Below, one piece after another: positions 1-7,458 of a stretch of 7,458 nt of DNA (position 1 is the first letter of the stretch; each line of letters begins with the position of its first letter). Origin of the DNA: Chloroflexota bacterium (GTDB lineage: Bacteria; Chloroflexota; Dormibacteria; Dormibacterales; Dormibacteraceae); contig VBGE01000017.1 in assembly GCA_005880345.1 (NCBI GenBank), positions 1 to 7,458 on the forward strand, in the 5' to 3' direction. The notes below the pieces were generated by a model. The model had not been told where the DNA came from. It saw only the letters and a program-made list of their open reading frames with translations, and did no database searches. A program made the translations under genes and the position numbers.

Positions 1-276
1 GCCGCCGCGGCCCTGAGCTCGGCTCTTCGCGCGGCGGCGGATGCATACGCCGGCGGCGAGCGCGACCCGGACACCTTGCTGGCTGTGCTGCGCCGGCGGC
101 TCGAGGCCGAGCCGCTGGTCCAGGTCGACTACGCGGAGCTCGTCGACCAGGCTACTTTCCAGAAGCCAGGCACCCTGGCCGTCGTCGCCGCGCGCGTGGG
201 CAAGACGAGGCTGATCGACAACCACGACCTCGCTCTAGGTTTTCCCCAGGACTCGTTCAGATCTGCGTTAAAATAG
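1..276 (+). CDS. panC: Pantothenate synthetase, C-terminal part (5' end outside window)
   Basis: The frame is open from base 1 to a TAG at 274-276, giving the last 91 residues. The stretch VDYAELVD, then LAVVAARVGKTRLIDN, is the characteristic end of the C-terminal domain of pantothenate synthetase. That enzyme is cytosolic and condenses pantoate with beta-alanine, using ATP through a pantoyl-adenylate, in vitamin B5/coenzyme A synthesis. The catalytic N-terminal Rossmann-like domain with its HIGH-type motif is outside the window, so activity cannot be judged. After the usual LIDN end there are about 16 extra residues (HDLALGFPQDSFRSALK), a mildly unusual tail. rpsA follows on the same strand after 68 bp with no obvious terminator hairpin, so read-through is possible. 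The family call rests on motif recognition of a partial protein. Confidence 0.87.
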   Translation, partial: AAAALSSALRAAADAYAGGERDPDTLLAVLRRRLEAEPLVQVDYAELVDQATFQKPGTLAVVAARVGKTRLIDNHDLALGFPQDSFRSALK

Positions 277-330
277 ACGTTCGTTTTGGCGGAGGCCGTT
301 TTGACGACCAAGACCACACCAATAATCTCT

Positions 331-336
331 AGGGGG
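331..336 (+). promoter_or_regulatory. Shine-Dalgarno site supporting the TTG start of rpsA
   Basis: AGGGGG lies 8 nt before the TTG at 345-347. It supports that start over the in-frame ATG codons at 417 and 423. A weaker AGGAA at 403-407 sits 9 nt before the ATG at 417, so the shorter start is not excluded. Confidence 0.6.
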
Positions 337-344
337 TTTCTATT

Positions 345-1541
345 TTGTCTACTGAGTCTGGTGCCGTCCTGACCGAGAACAAGGAGGAGGAGGTAACCGA
401 CCAGGAACCAGCACCCATGACCATGGAGGACTACCTCCATTTCGAGGAGGAGGCCTTCAAAACCCCCAACCACGGGGACATCGTGGATGGGATCGTCGTG
501 CGAGTCGACGCGGACGAGGTGCTGGTCGACATCGGAGCCAAGGCAGAAGGCGTGATCTCGAGCAAGGAGCTCGGGGTGCGCGGCGATATCGACTCGGAGC
601 TGGAGCCCGGCGACCAGATCAAGGTCTACGTCCTCCAGCCGGAGAACGAAGAAGGCAACGTCGTCCTCAGCCTGCGCCGTGCGCGAGCCGAGACCACCTG
701 GCTTGTCGCCGCGGACAAGCAGACGGACGGCTCGGTGATCGACGCCGAGGTCCGCGAGCAGAACAAGGGCGGCCTGATCGTCAACATCCTGGGCCTGCGC
801 GGCTTCCTGCCGTCGAGCCAGGTGGCGCGTGCCTACGCGGGCAACCTCGAGTCGCTCGTCGGCAAGCGCATCCCGGTCAAGATCCTGGAAGTCAACCGCA
901 AGCGCAACCGGCTGATCGTCAGCCAGAAGGCGGCGGAGGACGAGGACCGCGCACGCAAGCGCGAGGAGCTCTTCAGCCGGCTGGCGACCGGGACCGTGGT
1001 CAAGGGCACCGTGTCCGGCATCACCAGCTACGGCGCGTTCGTCGACATCGGCGGCGCCGACGGGCTGATCCACATCTCGGAGCTTTCGTGGGACCGCGTG
1101 TCGAAGGTCACGGATGTCCTGCAGCTCGGCGAGGAGGTCACCGTGAAGGTGATCAAGCTCGACCCTGAGCAGACCCGCATCTCGCTGTCGCTGCGCCAGC
1201 TGCAGCAGGACCCGTGGGAGCGGCTCGTCCAGTCCATGCCGGTCGGCTCGATCGTGGAAGGCCAGGTCACCAAGACCAAGAAGTACGGCGCCTTCCTGCA
1301 GATCCTGCCGGGCATCGAGGGACTGCTCCACATCTCGGAGCTGTCCTGGGACCACGTCGAGCGGACGGAGGACGTGCTGAAGGTCGGCGAGAACGTGCAG
1401 GTGAAGGTCATCGGGATCGACACCGCGCGGCGGAGGATCTCGCTCAGCCTGAAGCAGCTGTCGGCGCCGCCGGCGAGCCTGGCGGGCGCGCGGACCGAGC
1501 ACCGGCACGACGAGTACCCGACCGAAGAAGACGAGGAGTAG
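345..1541 (+). CDS. rpsA: 30S ribosomal protein S1, four S1 (OB-fold) domains
   Basis: The 398-residue product is built from four S1 RNA-binding repeats, at about residues 44-113, 128-196, 216-286 and 301-372. Each closes with a LSLRR, IVSQK or LSLKQ type strand. Repeats 3 and 4 carry the clearest motifs: YGAFVDIGGADGLIHISELSW and YGAFLQI followed by GLLHISELSW. S1 binds mRNA on the 30S subunit and helps load it for translation. Proteobacterial S1 has six repeats; four is typical of Gram-positive and Chloroflexi-type S1. A short acidic N-terminal extension and an acidic tail (EEDEE) flank the repeats. The start taken is TTG at 345, with AGGGGG 8 nt upstream; the internal ATG at 417 or 423 would remove 24 or 26 residues but leave all domains intact. 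The gene follows panC and converges on the O-antigen ligase gene. Confidence 0.95.
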   Translation: MSTESGAVLTENKEEEVTDQEPAPMTMEDYLHFEEEAFKTPNHGDIVDGIVVRVDADEVLVDIGAKAEGVISSKELGVRGDIDSELEPGDQIKVYVLQPENEEGNVVLSLRRARAETTWLVAADKQTDGSVIDAEVREQNKGGLIVNILGLRGFLPSSQVARAYAGNLESLVGKRIPVKILEVNRKRNRLIVSQKAAEDEDRARKREELFSRLATGTVVKGTVSGITSYGAFVDIGGADGLIHISELSWDRVSKVTDVLQLGEEVTVKVIKLDPEQTRISLSLRQLQQDPWERLVQSMPVGSIVEGQVTKTKKYGAFLQILPGIEGLLHISELSWDHVERTEDVLKVGENVQVKVIGIDTARRRISLSLKQLSAPPASLAGARTEHRHDEYPTEEDEE

Positions 1542-1558
1542 CCCACCTCGCTGATGCT

Positions 1559-1621
1559 CGGATAGTCCGGACTTTCCGGGCTCTGGGGTCGCGAAAACCT
1601 CGGTTAGTCGCGACTATCCGG
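1559..1621. repeat. Pair of palindromic boxes and inverted repeat in the rpsA/ligase convergent gap
   Basis: The gap between the rpsA stop and the ligase stop (1542-1630) holds no gene. It contains a 10-bp palindrome AGTCCGGACT (1564-1573) and a 12-bp palindrome TAGTCGCGACTA (1605-1616), with centres 42 bp apart. Aligned as direct repeats, 1561-1579 and 1603-1621 match at 15 of 19 positions. CGGATAGTC (1559-1567) and GACTATCCG (1612-1620) also form a perfect 9-bp inverted repeat around a 44-nt middle. This could fold at the ends of both transcripts, but there is no T-run, so a classical Rho-independent terminator is not shown. A protein-binding site is the alternative. Confidence 0.5.
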
Positions 1622-1630
1622 CATTCGGCC

Positions 1631-3184
1631 TCAGCCGCCCAGGGCGGCGAGGCGCTGCGATGCCGGCGTGTAGTAGGGGTCGATCTCCAGCGCGCGCTCG
1701 AACGCGCGCCTGGCGGCACTTCGGTCGCCCGCCCGCAGTTCGGCGTCGCCGAGCGTGACGTACAGGCCGGGGTCGGTTTCGCCCAGCTCGGCGGCGCGGC
1801 TCAGCTCGGGGAGGGTGCCGTCGGCCCAGTGGTACTGGGCCTGGAGCGGGTCGACCTTGACCGAGAGGTCGGGGCGGCCTTTGACGTACCAGGAGTCGGC
1901 GAGGACGGGGAGGACGGCGAAGACGATGGCGGCTCCCACCAGGGCGACTGCGAGGATAGGCAGGACCACAGCCATCAGCCGGCGGCCAGCCCCTCCGGCG
2001 CCTTCGGCGCCACCTCCCCATGAATGGGGAGGAGCGGCAGAAGCGCTCCAAGTGGTGCCCGCCAGGAGCCAGAACATTCCGGTCGCGGGGGACCAGTCGA
2101 AGTTGAACGCGACCCACACCGTGTAGCCGGCGAGGGCCGCGGCCAGGCCGGCCACGCCGGGCCGGGAACGGTTCCTCCAGGCGTACACGAAGACGAACGC
2201 GACGACCGCTCCGGTGGCGGCGAGGCCCAGTACCCCTTGCGTCGCGGCCACGTCCAGCGGCCCGGAATGGATGCGGTCGAATGTGACCAGGCTCGCGTAG
2301 TCCTGACTCAGAAAGTGTCCGAAGGCGATGCCGGTCGTGTCCTCGCCCCAACCCGTCAGCGGCCGGGCGGCGATCATGTGCAGTCCGTCCTGCCACAGGT
2401 GGAGGCGCAACTCGGGCGGGTCGCCATTCAGGGTTCGCAGGGGCGAGGCGTACACGACGACGAGGGCGAGAGCCGAAAGCACGGCCGACCCCGCCGCGGC
2501 GATAACCACGAACCGGTTGGGCGTCAGCAGCGTGAGCAGGACCAGGCCGGCCACGCCGACCGCGAGGAATCCGCTGCGGGACGTGGTGGCGAGCAGTCCC
2601 CCGGCCATCACCACGATGGCGGCCGACCAGGCGGCGATACTCCAGTTGGCGTGCAGCGCGCGTTCTACCGCCAGAGGGATGGCCATGACCAGGAGCGCGG
2701 CGAGCAGGTTGGCGTTGCCCAGGTTGCCGTCGGGGCGGAACGAGACGTGGCCGAATGCCTGCTGGATCGCCTCCAGGGCAGCGACCGAGGAACCGAAGAC
2801 GAAAGCCGCCACCAGGAGGTCTCGCTGGCGTTCGGTGCGCAGCAGCCACACCGACGACGCCAGCAGGCCGAGGTAGCTGAGCCTCATGGGCAGGGACTCG
2901 TATCGTGTGTAGGACCCGGCGACGCTGAGCGGCCACGAGACGGAGAAGGCGAAGGCCAGGAGGGCAGCCGCGGCCGCGGCCACCAGCAGCCACCGGAGGA
3001 CGCCGAGGCCACCTCGAGCGGGCGAAAGAATGGCCAGACCTGCGCCAATGCACGACCCGGCGATCACAATCGACGCGCGAGGCAGGATGTATAGATCGCC
3101 CAGCGTGGGTATAAAGACGATCGGCAGGAGCAGCGCCACGACGGCGGGAAAGAATCCGCCGAAACGCTCCAGGAGGTGCAGCAC
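1631..3184 (-). CDS. O-antigen ligase/polymerase (WaaL/Wzy-type) membrane protein with C-terminal TPR
   Basis: The 517-residue protein is mostly hydrophobic helices (about 11-12 membrane segments between residues 10 and 430), followed by a soluble tail. Family-typical motifs are GNLGNANLLAALL (153-165), TTSRSGFL (200-207), RLHLWQDGL then GWGEDTTG in the region 261-285, and HSGPLDVAATQGVLGLA (306-322). They match the Wzy_C/O-antigen ligase fold, in which periplasmic-loop Arg and His residues act on undecaprenyl-linked glycans. Residues about 472-503 (LYVTLGDAELRAGD, then ARRAFERALEIDP) form one TPR. Start: GTG at 3184, with AGAAGG 6 nt upstream. The frame stays open far back into antisense clpC, but that part reads as a non-protein shadow. 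Residues 385-399 are a Gly/Pro/Ala-rich linker encoded by a palindromic repeat. No glycosyltransferase genes are adjacent, so the substrate (LPS, capsule, teichoic or protein glycan) is unknown. Confidence 0.88.
   Translation of the reverse strand: MLHLLERFGGFFPAVVALLLPIVFIPTLGDLYILPRASIVIAGSCIGAGLAILSPARGGLGVLRWLLVAAAAAALLAFAFSVSWPLSVAGSYTRYESLPMRLSYLGLLASSVWLLRTERQRDLLVAAFVFGSSVAALEAIQQAFGHVSFRPDGNLGNANLLAALLVMAIPLAVERALHANWSIAAWSAAIVVMAGGLLATTSRSGFLAVGVAGLVLLTLLTPNRFVVIAAAGSAVLSALALVVVYASPLRTLNGDPPELRLHLWQDGLHMIAARPLTGWGEDTTGIAFGHFLSQDYASLVTFDRIHSGPLDVAATQGVLGLAATGAVVAFVFVYAWRNRSRPGVAGLAAALAGYTVWVAFNFDWSPATGMFWLLAGTTWSASAAPPHSWGGGAEGAGGAGRRLMAVVLPILAVALVGAAIVFAVLPVLADSWYVKGRPDLSVKVDPLQAQYHWADGTLPELSRAAELGETDPGLYVTLGDAELRAGDRSAARRAFERALEIDPYYTPASQRLAALGG
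1990..2032 (-). repeat. REP-like double-hairpin element translated in frame inside the ligase gene
   Basis: On the plus strand the element reads CCCCTCC (1990-1996), then GGCGCC-TTC-GGCGCC (1997-2011), A, then CCTCCCCA-TGAA-TGGGGAGG (2013-2032). It is therefore two perfect stem-loops side by side, with 6-bp and 8-bp arms. This layout (CCTCCCC hairpin, TGGC..GCC hairpin, closing GGAGGGG) resembles short interspersed extragenic palindromes known from many GC-rich genomes. Here it lies within the ligase coding region. It encodes about residues 385-399 (PPHSWGGG, then AEGAGGAG), a low-complexity linker between the helix ending near 380 and the one starting near 402. The structure is seen directly; insertion as a mobile repeat is inference. 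Confidence 0.65.
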
Positions 3185-3190
3185 CGCACC

Positions 3191-3196
3191 CCTTCT
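3191..3196 (-). promoter_or_regulatory. Shine-Dalgarno site fixing the GTG start of the ligase gene
   Basis: On the minus strand AGAAGG, within AAGAAGGGG, lies 6 nt before the GTG at 3184. The frame has no stop for a further 1 kb upstream, so this site and the onset of a credible N-terminal membrane helix (residues 10-27) decide the start. Confidence 0.65.
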
Positions 3197-3226
3197 TAAC
3201 CGAAATCGACTTCCGGAGTTGGACGT

Positions 3227-3232
3227 TATATT
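3227..3232 (+). promoter_or_regulatory. Candidate -10 element in the divergent ligase/clpC region
   Basis: TATATT lies in a locally AT-rich patch (3226-3233) in the 141-bp gap between the two divergent starts. Its complement gives TAATAT for the minus strand, so the same patch could serve both genes. No good TTGACA-like -35 lies 16-18 bp away on either strand, so this is tentative. If used for clpC, transcription would begin near 3238-3240. Confidence 0.3.
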
Positions 3233-3239
3233 AGGTGCG

Positions 3240-3258
3240 GAGGTACCTCTCGGTACCG
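3240..3258. promoter_or_regulatory. Two stacked GGTACC palindromes upstream of clpC (candidate operator or 5' mRNA hairpin)
   Basis: GAGGTACCTC (3240-3249, 10-bp palindrome) and CGGTACCG (3251-3258, 8-bp palindrome) have centres 10 bp apart, one helical turn. As RNA, the two GGTACC units can pair into a 6-bp stem with a TCTC loop (3242-3257), right at the 5' end of a transcript starting near 3239. There is no CtsR heptad repeat and no CIRCE element in the gap, so classical Gram-positive clpC heat-shock control is not visible. The role is inferred from position only. Confidence 0.35.
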
Positions 3259-3310
3259 AAGCAACGTGGAGGAGGTGCTGGCCCCACCTAAGTAGAAGCA
3301 GTAGAAGACC

Positions 3311-3316
3311 AGGAGG
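3311..3316 (+). promoter_or_regulatory. Shine-Dalgarno site fixing the TTG start of clpC
   Basis: A perfect AGGAGG lies 9 nt before the TTG at 3326-3328. The next in-frame ATG is at residue 100, inside the second N-domain repeat, so the TTG is required for a normal ClpC. Confidence 0.85.
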
Positions 3317-3325
3317 ATAGGGACC

Positions 3326-5833
<2,508 letters not shown>

Positions 5834-5861
5834 ACGGCGGAATTCGTCTCTTCTTTGTTCG

Positions 5862-5933
5862 CCCCTCTCCCTGACCCTCTCCCCTGAAGGGGAGAGGGAA
5901 GGCAGCTTACCTTCCCCTGAAGGGGAGAGGGAA
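5862..5933. repeat. Hairpin repeat cluster between convergent clpC and response regulator genes
   Basis: CCCTCTCCCC (5875-5884) and GGGGAGAGGG (5889-5898) form a perfect 10-bp stem with a TGAA loop. The 20-mer CCCCTGAAGGGGAGAGGGAA occurs at 5881-5900 and again at 5914-5933. A second pyrimidine arm (CCCTCTCCC, 5863-5871) can pair with the second purine arm (5923-5931) as an outer stem. GGGAAGG (5896-5902) and CCTTCCC (5910-5916) form an alternative 7-bp hairpin. The cluster fills the 108-bp gap between two stop codons, where it could act as a bidirectional transcription stop or mRNA end protector. There is no T-run directly after the stems, and the sequence style matches dispersed REP-like repeats of other genomes, so either reading is possible. 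Confidence 0.7.
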
Positions 5934-5941
5934 ACGACTGG

Positions 5942-6340
5942 CTAGGACTTCAGCCAGTCTTTCAGGCGCTGGGAGAGGCGGGCCGGGGTCGTCTGGCTCT
6001 TGATCAGGTGGTCGAGCGCGCCCAGGCTGACTCCGCGTTCGACCAGCTCTCGCTCGTTCCAGTTGGACAGGATCACGACGGGGATCTTCGCGGTCGTCGG
6101 GTCGCCGCGGAGTGCTTCGAGAACGCCGAGGCCGTCCAGTTTTGGAAGCCTGATATCGAGAAAGATGATGTCCGGCGATGTGGTCCTTGCTTTTTCCAGC
6201 GCAGCCAGGCCGTCGCCCGCTACATCCACGGTGTAGCCGTCGAGCTCCAGCTTGAGCCGGTACATCTGAGCCACCGAGGCATCGTCCTCGACGAAGAGGA
6301 CGCGTACATCATCGGGGTTGGCGGCGGCCCTTTGATTCAC
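5942..6340 (-). CDS. Single-domain response regulator (CheY-like receiver)
   Basis: The 132-residue protein is a stand-alone receiver domain. VRVLFVEDD (12-20) supplies the acidic Mg2+ pocket. FLDIRLPKLDG (60-70) holds the phospho-acceptor Asp62. VVILSN (88-93) gives the switch Ser92, and HLIKS (111-115) the conserved Lys114. The usual aromatic residue three before the Lys is His111, and the usual Pro after it is Ser115; both are departures from the DYLVKP consensus. There is no output domain, so it should act through protein partners or phosphotransfer, as CheY- or Spo0F-like proteins do. Start: GTG at 6340, with AAGGA 6 nt upstream on the minus strand. No histidine kinase is in the window. 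It converges on clpC and is divergent, 65 bp apart, from the membrane protein gene; no functional link to either is shown. Confidence 0.92.
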   Translation of the reverse strand: MNQRAAANPDDVRVLFVEDDASVAQMYRLKLELDGYTVDVAGDGLAALEKARTTSPDIIFLDIRLPKLDGLGVLEALRGDPTTAKIPVVILSNWNERELVERGVSLGALDHLIKSQTTPARLSQRLKDWLKS

Positions 6341-6405
6341 TTCCCATCCTTCATGACGTGCAACGCTTAGGTGATGGCTTTACGACACAGGAGAGAATTG
6401 GGTAC

Positions 6406-7248
6406 ATGAGCGTACCCGTCGCGCTGCGCCTGCGACCGCTCGAGATCGGCGATCTCCTGGACGAAACGTTTCGCTTGTACCGGCGTCACTTCGTGCTGCT
6501 CGCCGGCATCTCCGTAATTCTCGCCGTTCCCTCGGCGGCCCTGTTCGGGCTGGCCTTTGGCGCCTTTTCATCGGCGGTGACACAGAACGGCGGGTTCGTC
6601 GATGTCGGCTCTTACGCGCCGCTCCTGACCTCGTTTGCGATCGGCCTGCTGGTCGGGATCCTGATCCTTCCCTTCACCCATTCGGCGGTCATGTACGCGG
6701 CTTCCGAGTCTGCGCTTGGCCGTCCGGTGACCGCCGGCGGAGTGTTTCGCGCGGTGACCCGCCGCTACTTTCCACTGCTCGCTTACTGGCTGATCTTCAA
6801 CGTCTACACGGCGTACTTCGCCGCGGCCCTGTGCCTGTTTCCGCTGATCTTCTGGTTCTGGGGCTACGTCGGGTGGCTGGTGGTCGTGCCGGCGATGTTC
6901 GTCGAGAACATCGGCCTCGGCGCGGCGTTCTCGCGGAGCTGGCACCTGGTCCAGGGCCGCTGGTGGCGGACGTTTCTGATCGTGCTGCTCCTGCTCGTCG
7001 TGTACTTTGTCGTCCAGATAGGCCTGGGCGCATTCGTCCAGCTGGCGCAGTACCTCCTCGACATCTTCGTGTCGCCGTTCATCGCCGCCGCGGTATCGAC
7101 CGCCAGCGCGCAGCTCGTGAGCGCGCTCGTCACTCCGATCATCCAGATCGCAGTCGTCCTGGTCTACTTCGACCTCAGGGTGCGCAAGGAAGCACTCGAC
7201 CTGTTCCAGATGGCGTACAGGCTTGCCTCGCCACAGGTGGCGACCTGA
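6406..7248 (+). CDS. Six-TM integral membrane protein of unknown function (glycerophosphodiesterase membrane-domain-like)
   Basis: The 280-residue hydrophobic protein has membrane segments at about 28-54, 71-95, 121-142, 145-166, 188-214 and 235-255. The cytosolic N-terminus RLRPLEIGDLLDETFRLYRR (8-27), the central block ENIGLGAAFSRSWHLVQGRW (167-186) and the ending VYFDLRVRKE (253-262) are the recurrent motifs of a family often annotated as glycerophosphoryl diester phosphodiesterase membrane domain or DUF-type. No enzyme active site is present, so the name is not a function. Start: ATG at 6406, with AGGAGA 11 nt upstream, slightly long; an in-frame GTG at 6358 would add 16 polar residues that do not look like the family and has no good ribosome site. 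The next gene overlaps the stop codon, so the two are probably co-translated. In related genomes I recall such genes beside DUF4129/transglutaminase-like genes; that is memory, not shown here. Confidence 0.85.
   Translation: MSVPVALRLRPLEIGDLLDETFRLYRRHFVLLAGISVILAVPSAALFGLAFGAFSSAVTQNGGFVDVGSYAPLLTSFAIGLLVGILILPFTHSAVMYAASESALGRPVTAGGVFRAVTRRYFPLLAYWLIFNVYTAYFAAALCLFPLIFWFWGYVGWLVVVPAMFVENIGLGAAFSRSWHLVQGRWWRTFLIVLLLLVVYFVVQIGLGAFVQLAQYLLDIFVSPFIAAAVSTASAQLVSALVTPIIQIAVVLVYFDLRVRKEALDLFQMAYRLASPQVAT
7235..7240 (+). promoter_or_regulatory. Shine-Dalgarno-like site for a CTG-initiated gene
   Basis: AGGTGG lies 4 nt before the CTG at 7245-7247. The spacing is short but usable, and the site supports translation starting where the upstream gene ends. 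Confidence 0.35.
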
Positions 7249-7458
7249 GCGCATCCCGAATCATCCGGCTGGTCGCGGCCCTGCCGGCCGCGCTGGCAGT
7301 GGTCGCTGCGACAGCCGGGACCGCGTCCGCTGATCCACCTCCCAACCCCACCTACGTCCAGGCGGTGCAGGAGGCCTACGACATCGTCAAGCTCGCCGCT
7401 GCATCAGACCCGCGGCCCGCCGCCGAGGCGCTGAAAGTCCTGACGAACGGCACGGGCG
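7245..7458 (+). CDS. Secreted or membrane-anchored protein, N-terminal part (3' end outside window)
   Basis: The frame starting SASRIIRLVAALPAALAV and continuing to the right edge encodes a clear signal peptide: basic residues R5 and R8, a hydrophobic core at about 9-24, and an Ala-Ser-Ala cleavage site before Asp30. A Pro-rich stretch (DPPPNPTY) and a helical start of the mature domain (YVQAVQEAYDIVKLAAA) follow. Only 71 codons are visible and I do not recognise the family. No ATG, GTG or TTG lies in frame upstream within at least the last 100 bp. The first in-frame conventional codon downstream, GTG at 7299, would delete most of the signal peptide. The best start is therefore CTG at 7245, overlapping the TGA of the preceding gene as CTGA. 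Tight coupling suggests it works with that membrane protein at the cell envelope. Confidence 0.62.
   Translation, partial: MSASRIIRLVAALPAALAVVAATAGTASADPPPNPTYVQAVQEAYDIVKLAAASDPRPAAEALKVLTNGTG

Noticed and set aside
269..274. TAAAAT at the very end of panC as a -10 element for rpsA.
   Set aside because: It matches five of six consensus bases, but no -35-like hexamer lies 16-18 bp upstream. Too weak to annotate.
301..328. TTGACG (301-306) followed by TAATCT (323-328) as a promoter for rpsA.
   Set aside because: The -10 match is poor, and transcription would begin inside the Shine-Dalgarno site at 331-336. Either an upstream promoter or read-through from panC is more likely.
129..1508. A 459-codon open frame antisense to rpsA and panC.
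   Set aside because: It overlaps the well-supported S1 gene completely and reads as Asp/Leu/Arg/His low-complexity protein, with no domain and no ribosome site of note.
2024..3094. A 356-codon plus-strand frame opposite the ligase gene.
   Set aside because: Its product is Arg/Gly/Gln/Asp-rich without hydrophobic periodicity or motifs. The minus strand encodes a coherent membrane protein over the same bases.
3266..3295. A nine-codon frame (GTG to TAG) in the clpC leader as a regulatory leader peptide.
   Set aside because: It has no convincing ribosome site, and its GGAGGAGG run lies inside the frame. Nothing distinguishes it from chance in a 141-bp leader.
5840..5860. The T-rich stretch TCTTCTTTGTTC after clpC as the tail of a Rho-independent terminator.
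   Set aside because: It precedes the hairpins in the clpC transcript rather than following them, and no GC-rich stem lies directly before it.
6358..6405. GTG at 6358 as the start of the membrane protein.
   Set aside because: It would add 16 polar residues not typical of the family and lacks a ribosome site. The ATG at 6406 has AGGAGA upstream and gives the family-typical N-terminus.

Overview
The window is ordinary-looking chromosome from a GC-rich bacterium. It holds seven protein genes, two of them cut by the window edges. The gene set fits a member of the Chloroflexota/Dormibacterota-like or actinobacterial breadth: a four-domain ribosomal protein S1, a ClpC-type unfoldase, frequent non-ATG starts, and a membrane protein of a family common in such soil lineages. 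This placement is inference from gene style; no rRNA or other lineage marker is present.

Layout. The left edge carries the 3' end of panC (1-276, +), followed after 68 bp by rpsA (345-1541, +), encoding ribosomal protein S1. rpsA converges on a minus-strand gene for a polytopic WaaL/Wzy-type O-antigen ligase with a C-terminal TPR (3184 down to 1631). The 89-bp gap between them holds two related palindromic boxes exactly 42 bp apart. A 43-bp REP-like double-hairpin element lies inside the ligase gene and is translated in frame as a Gly/Pro/Ala-rich linker. A 141-bp divergent region with two stacked GGTACC palindromes separates the ligase gene from clpC (3326-5833, +), a complete 835-residue Hsp100 unfoldase. 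clpC converges on a single-domain response regulator (6340 down to 5942, -), with a CCCTCTCCCC-type hairpin repeat cluster between them. Divergent from the regulator is a six-TM membrane protein gene (6406-7248, +). The start of a secreted or lipid-anchored protein gene overlaps its stop codon and runs off the right edge; its apparent start codon is CTG.

Functionally the genes are a housekeeping mix: coenzyme A precursor synthesis, translation, protein quality control, cell-surface glycan polymerisation or ligation, two-component signalling, and an uncharacterised membrane/secreted pair. Except for the last pair, which look translationally coupled, and possibly panC-rpsA, they are arranged as independent units alternating in strand. 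I see no tRNA, rRNA, CRISPR array, transposase or phage gene. I see no convincing undescribed multi-gene system. The most interesting signals are the palindromic repeats, especially the one absorbed into a coding sequence, and the non-canonical start of the last gene.
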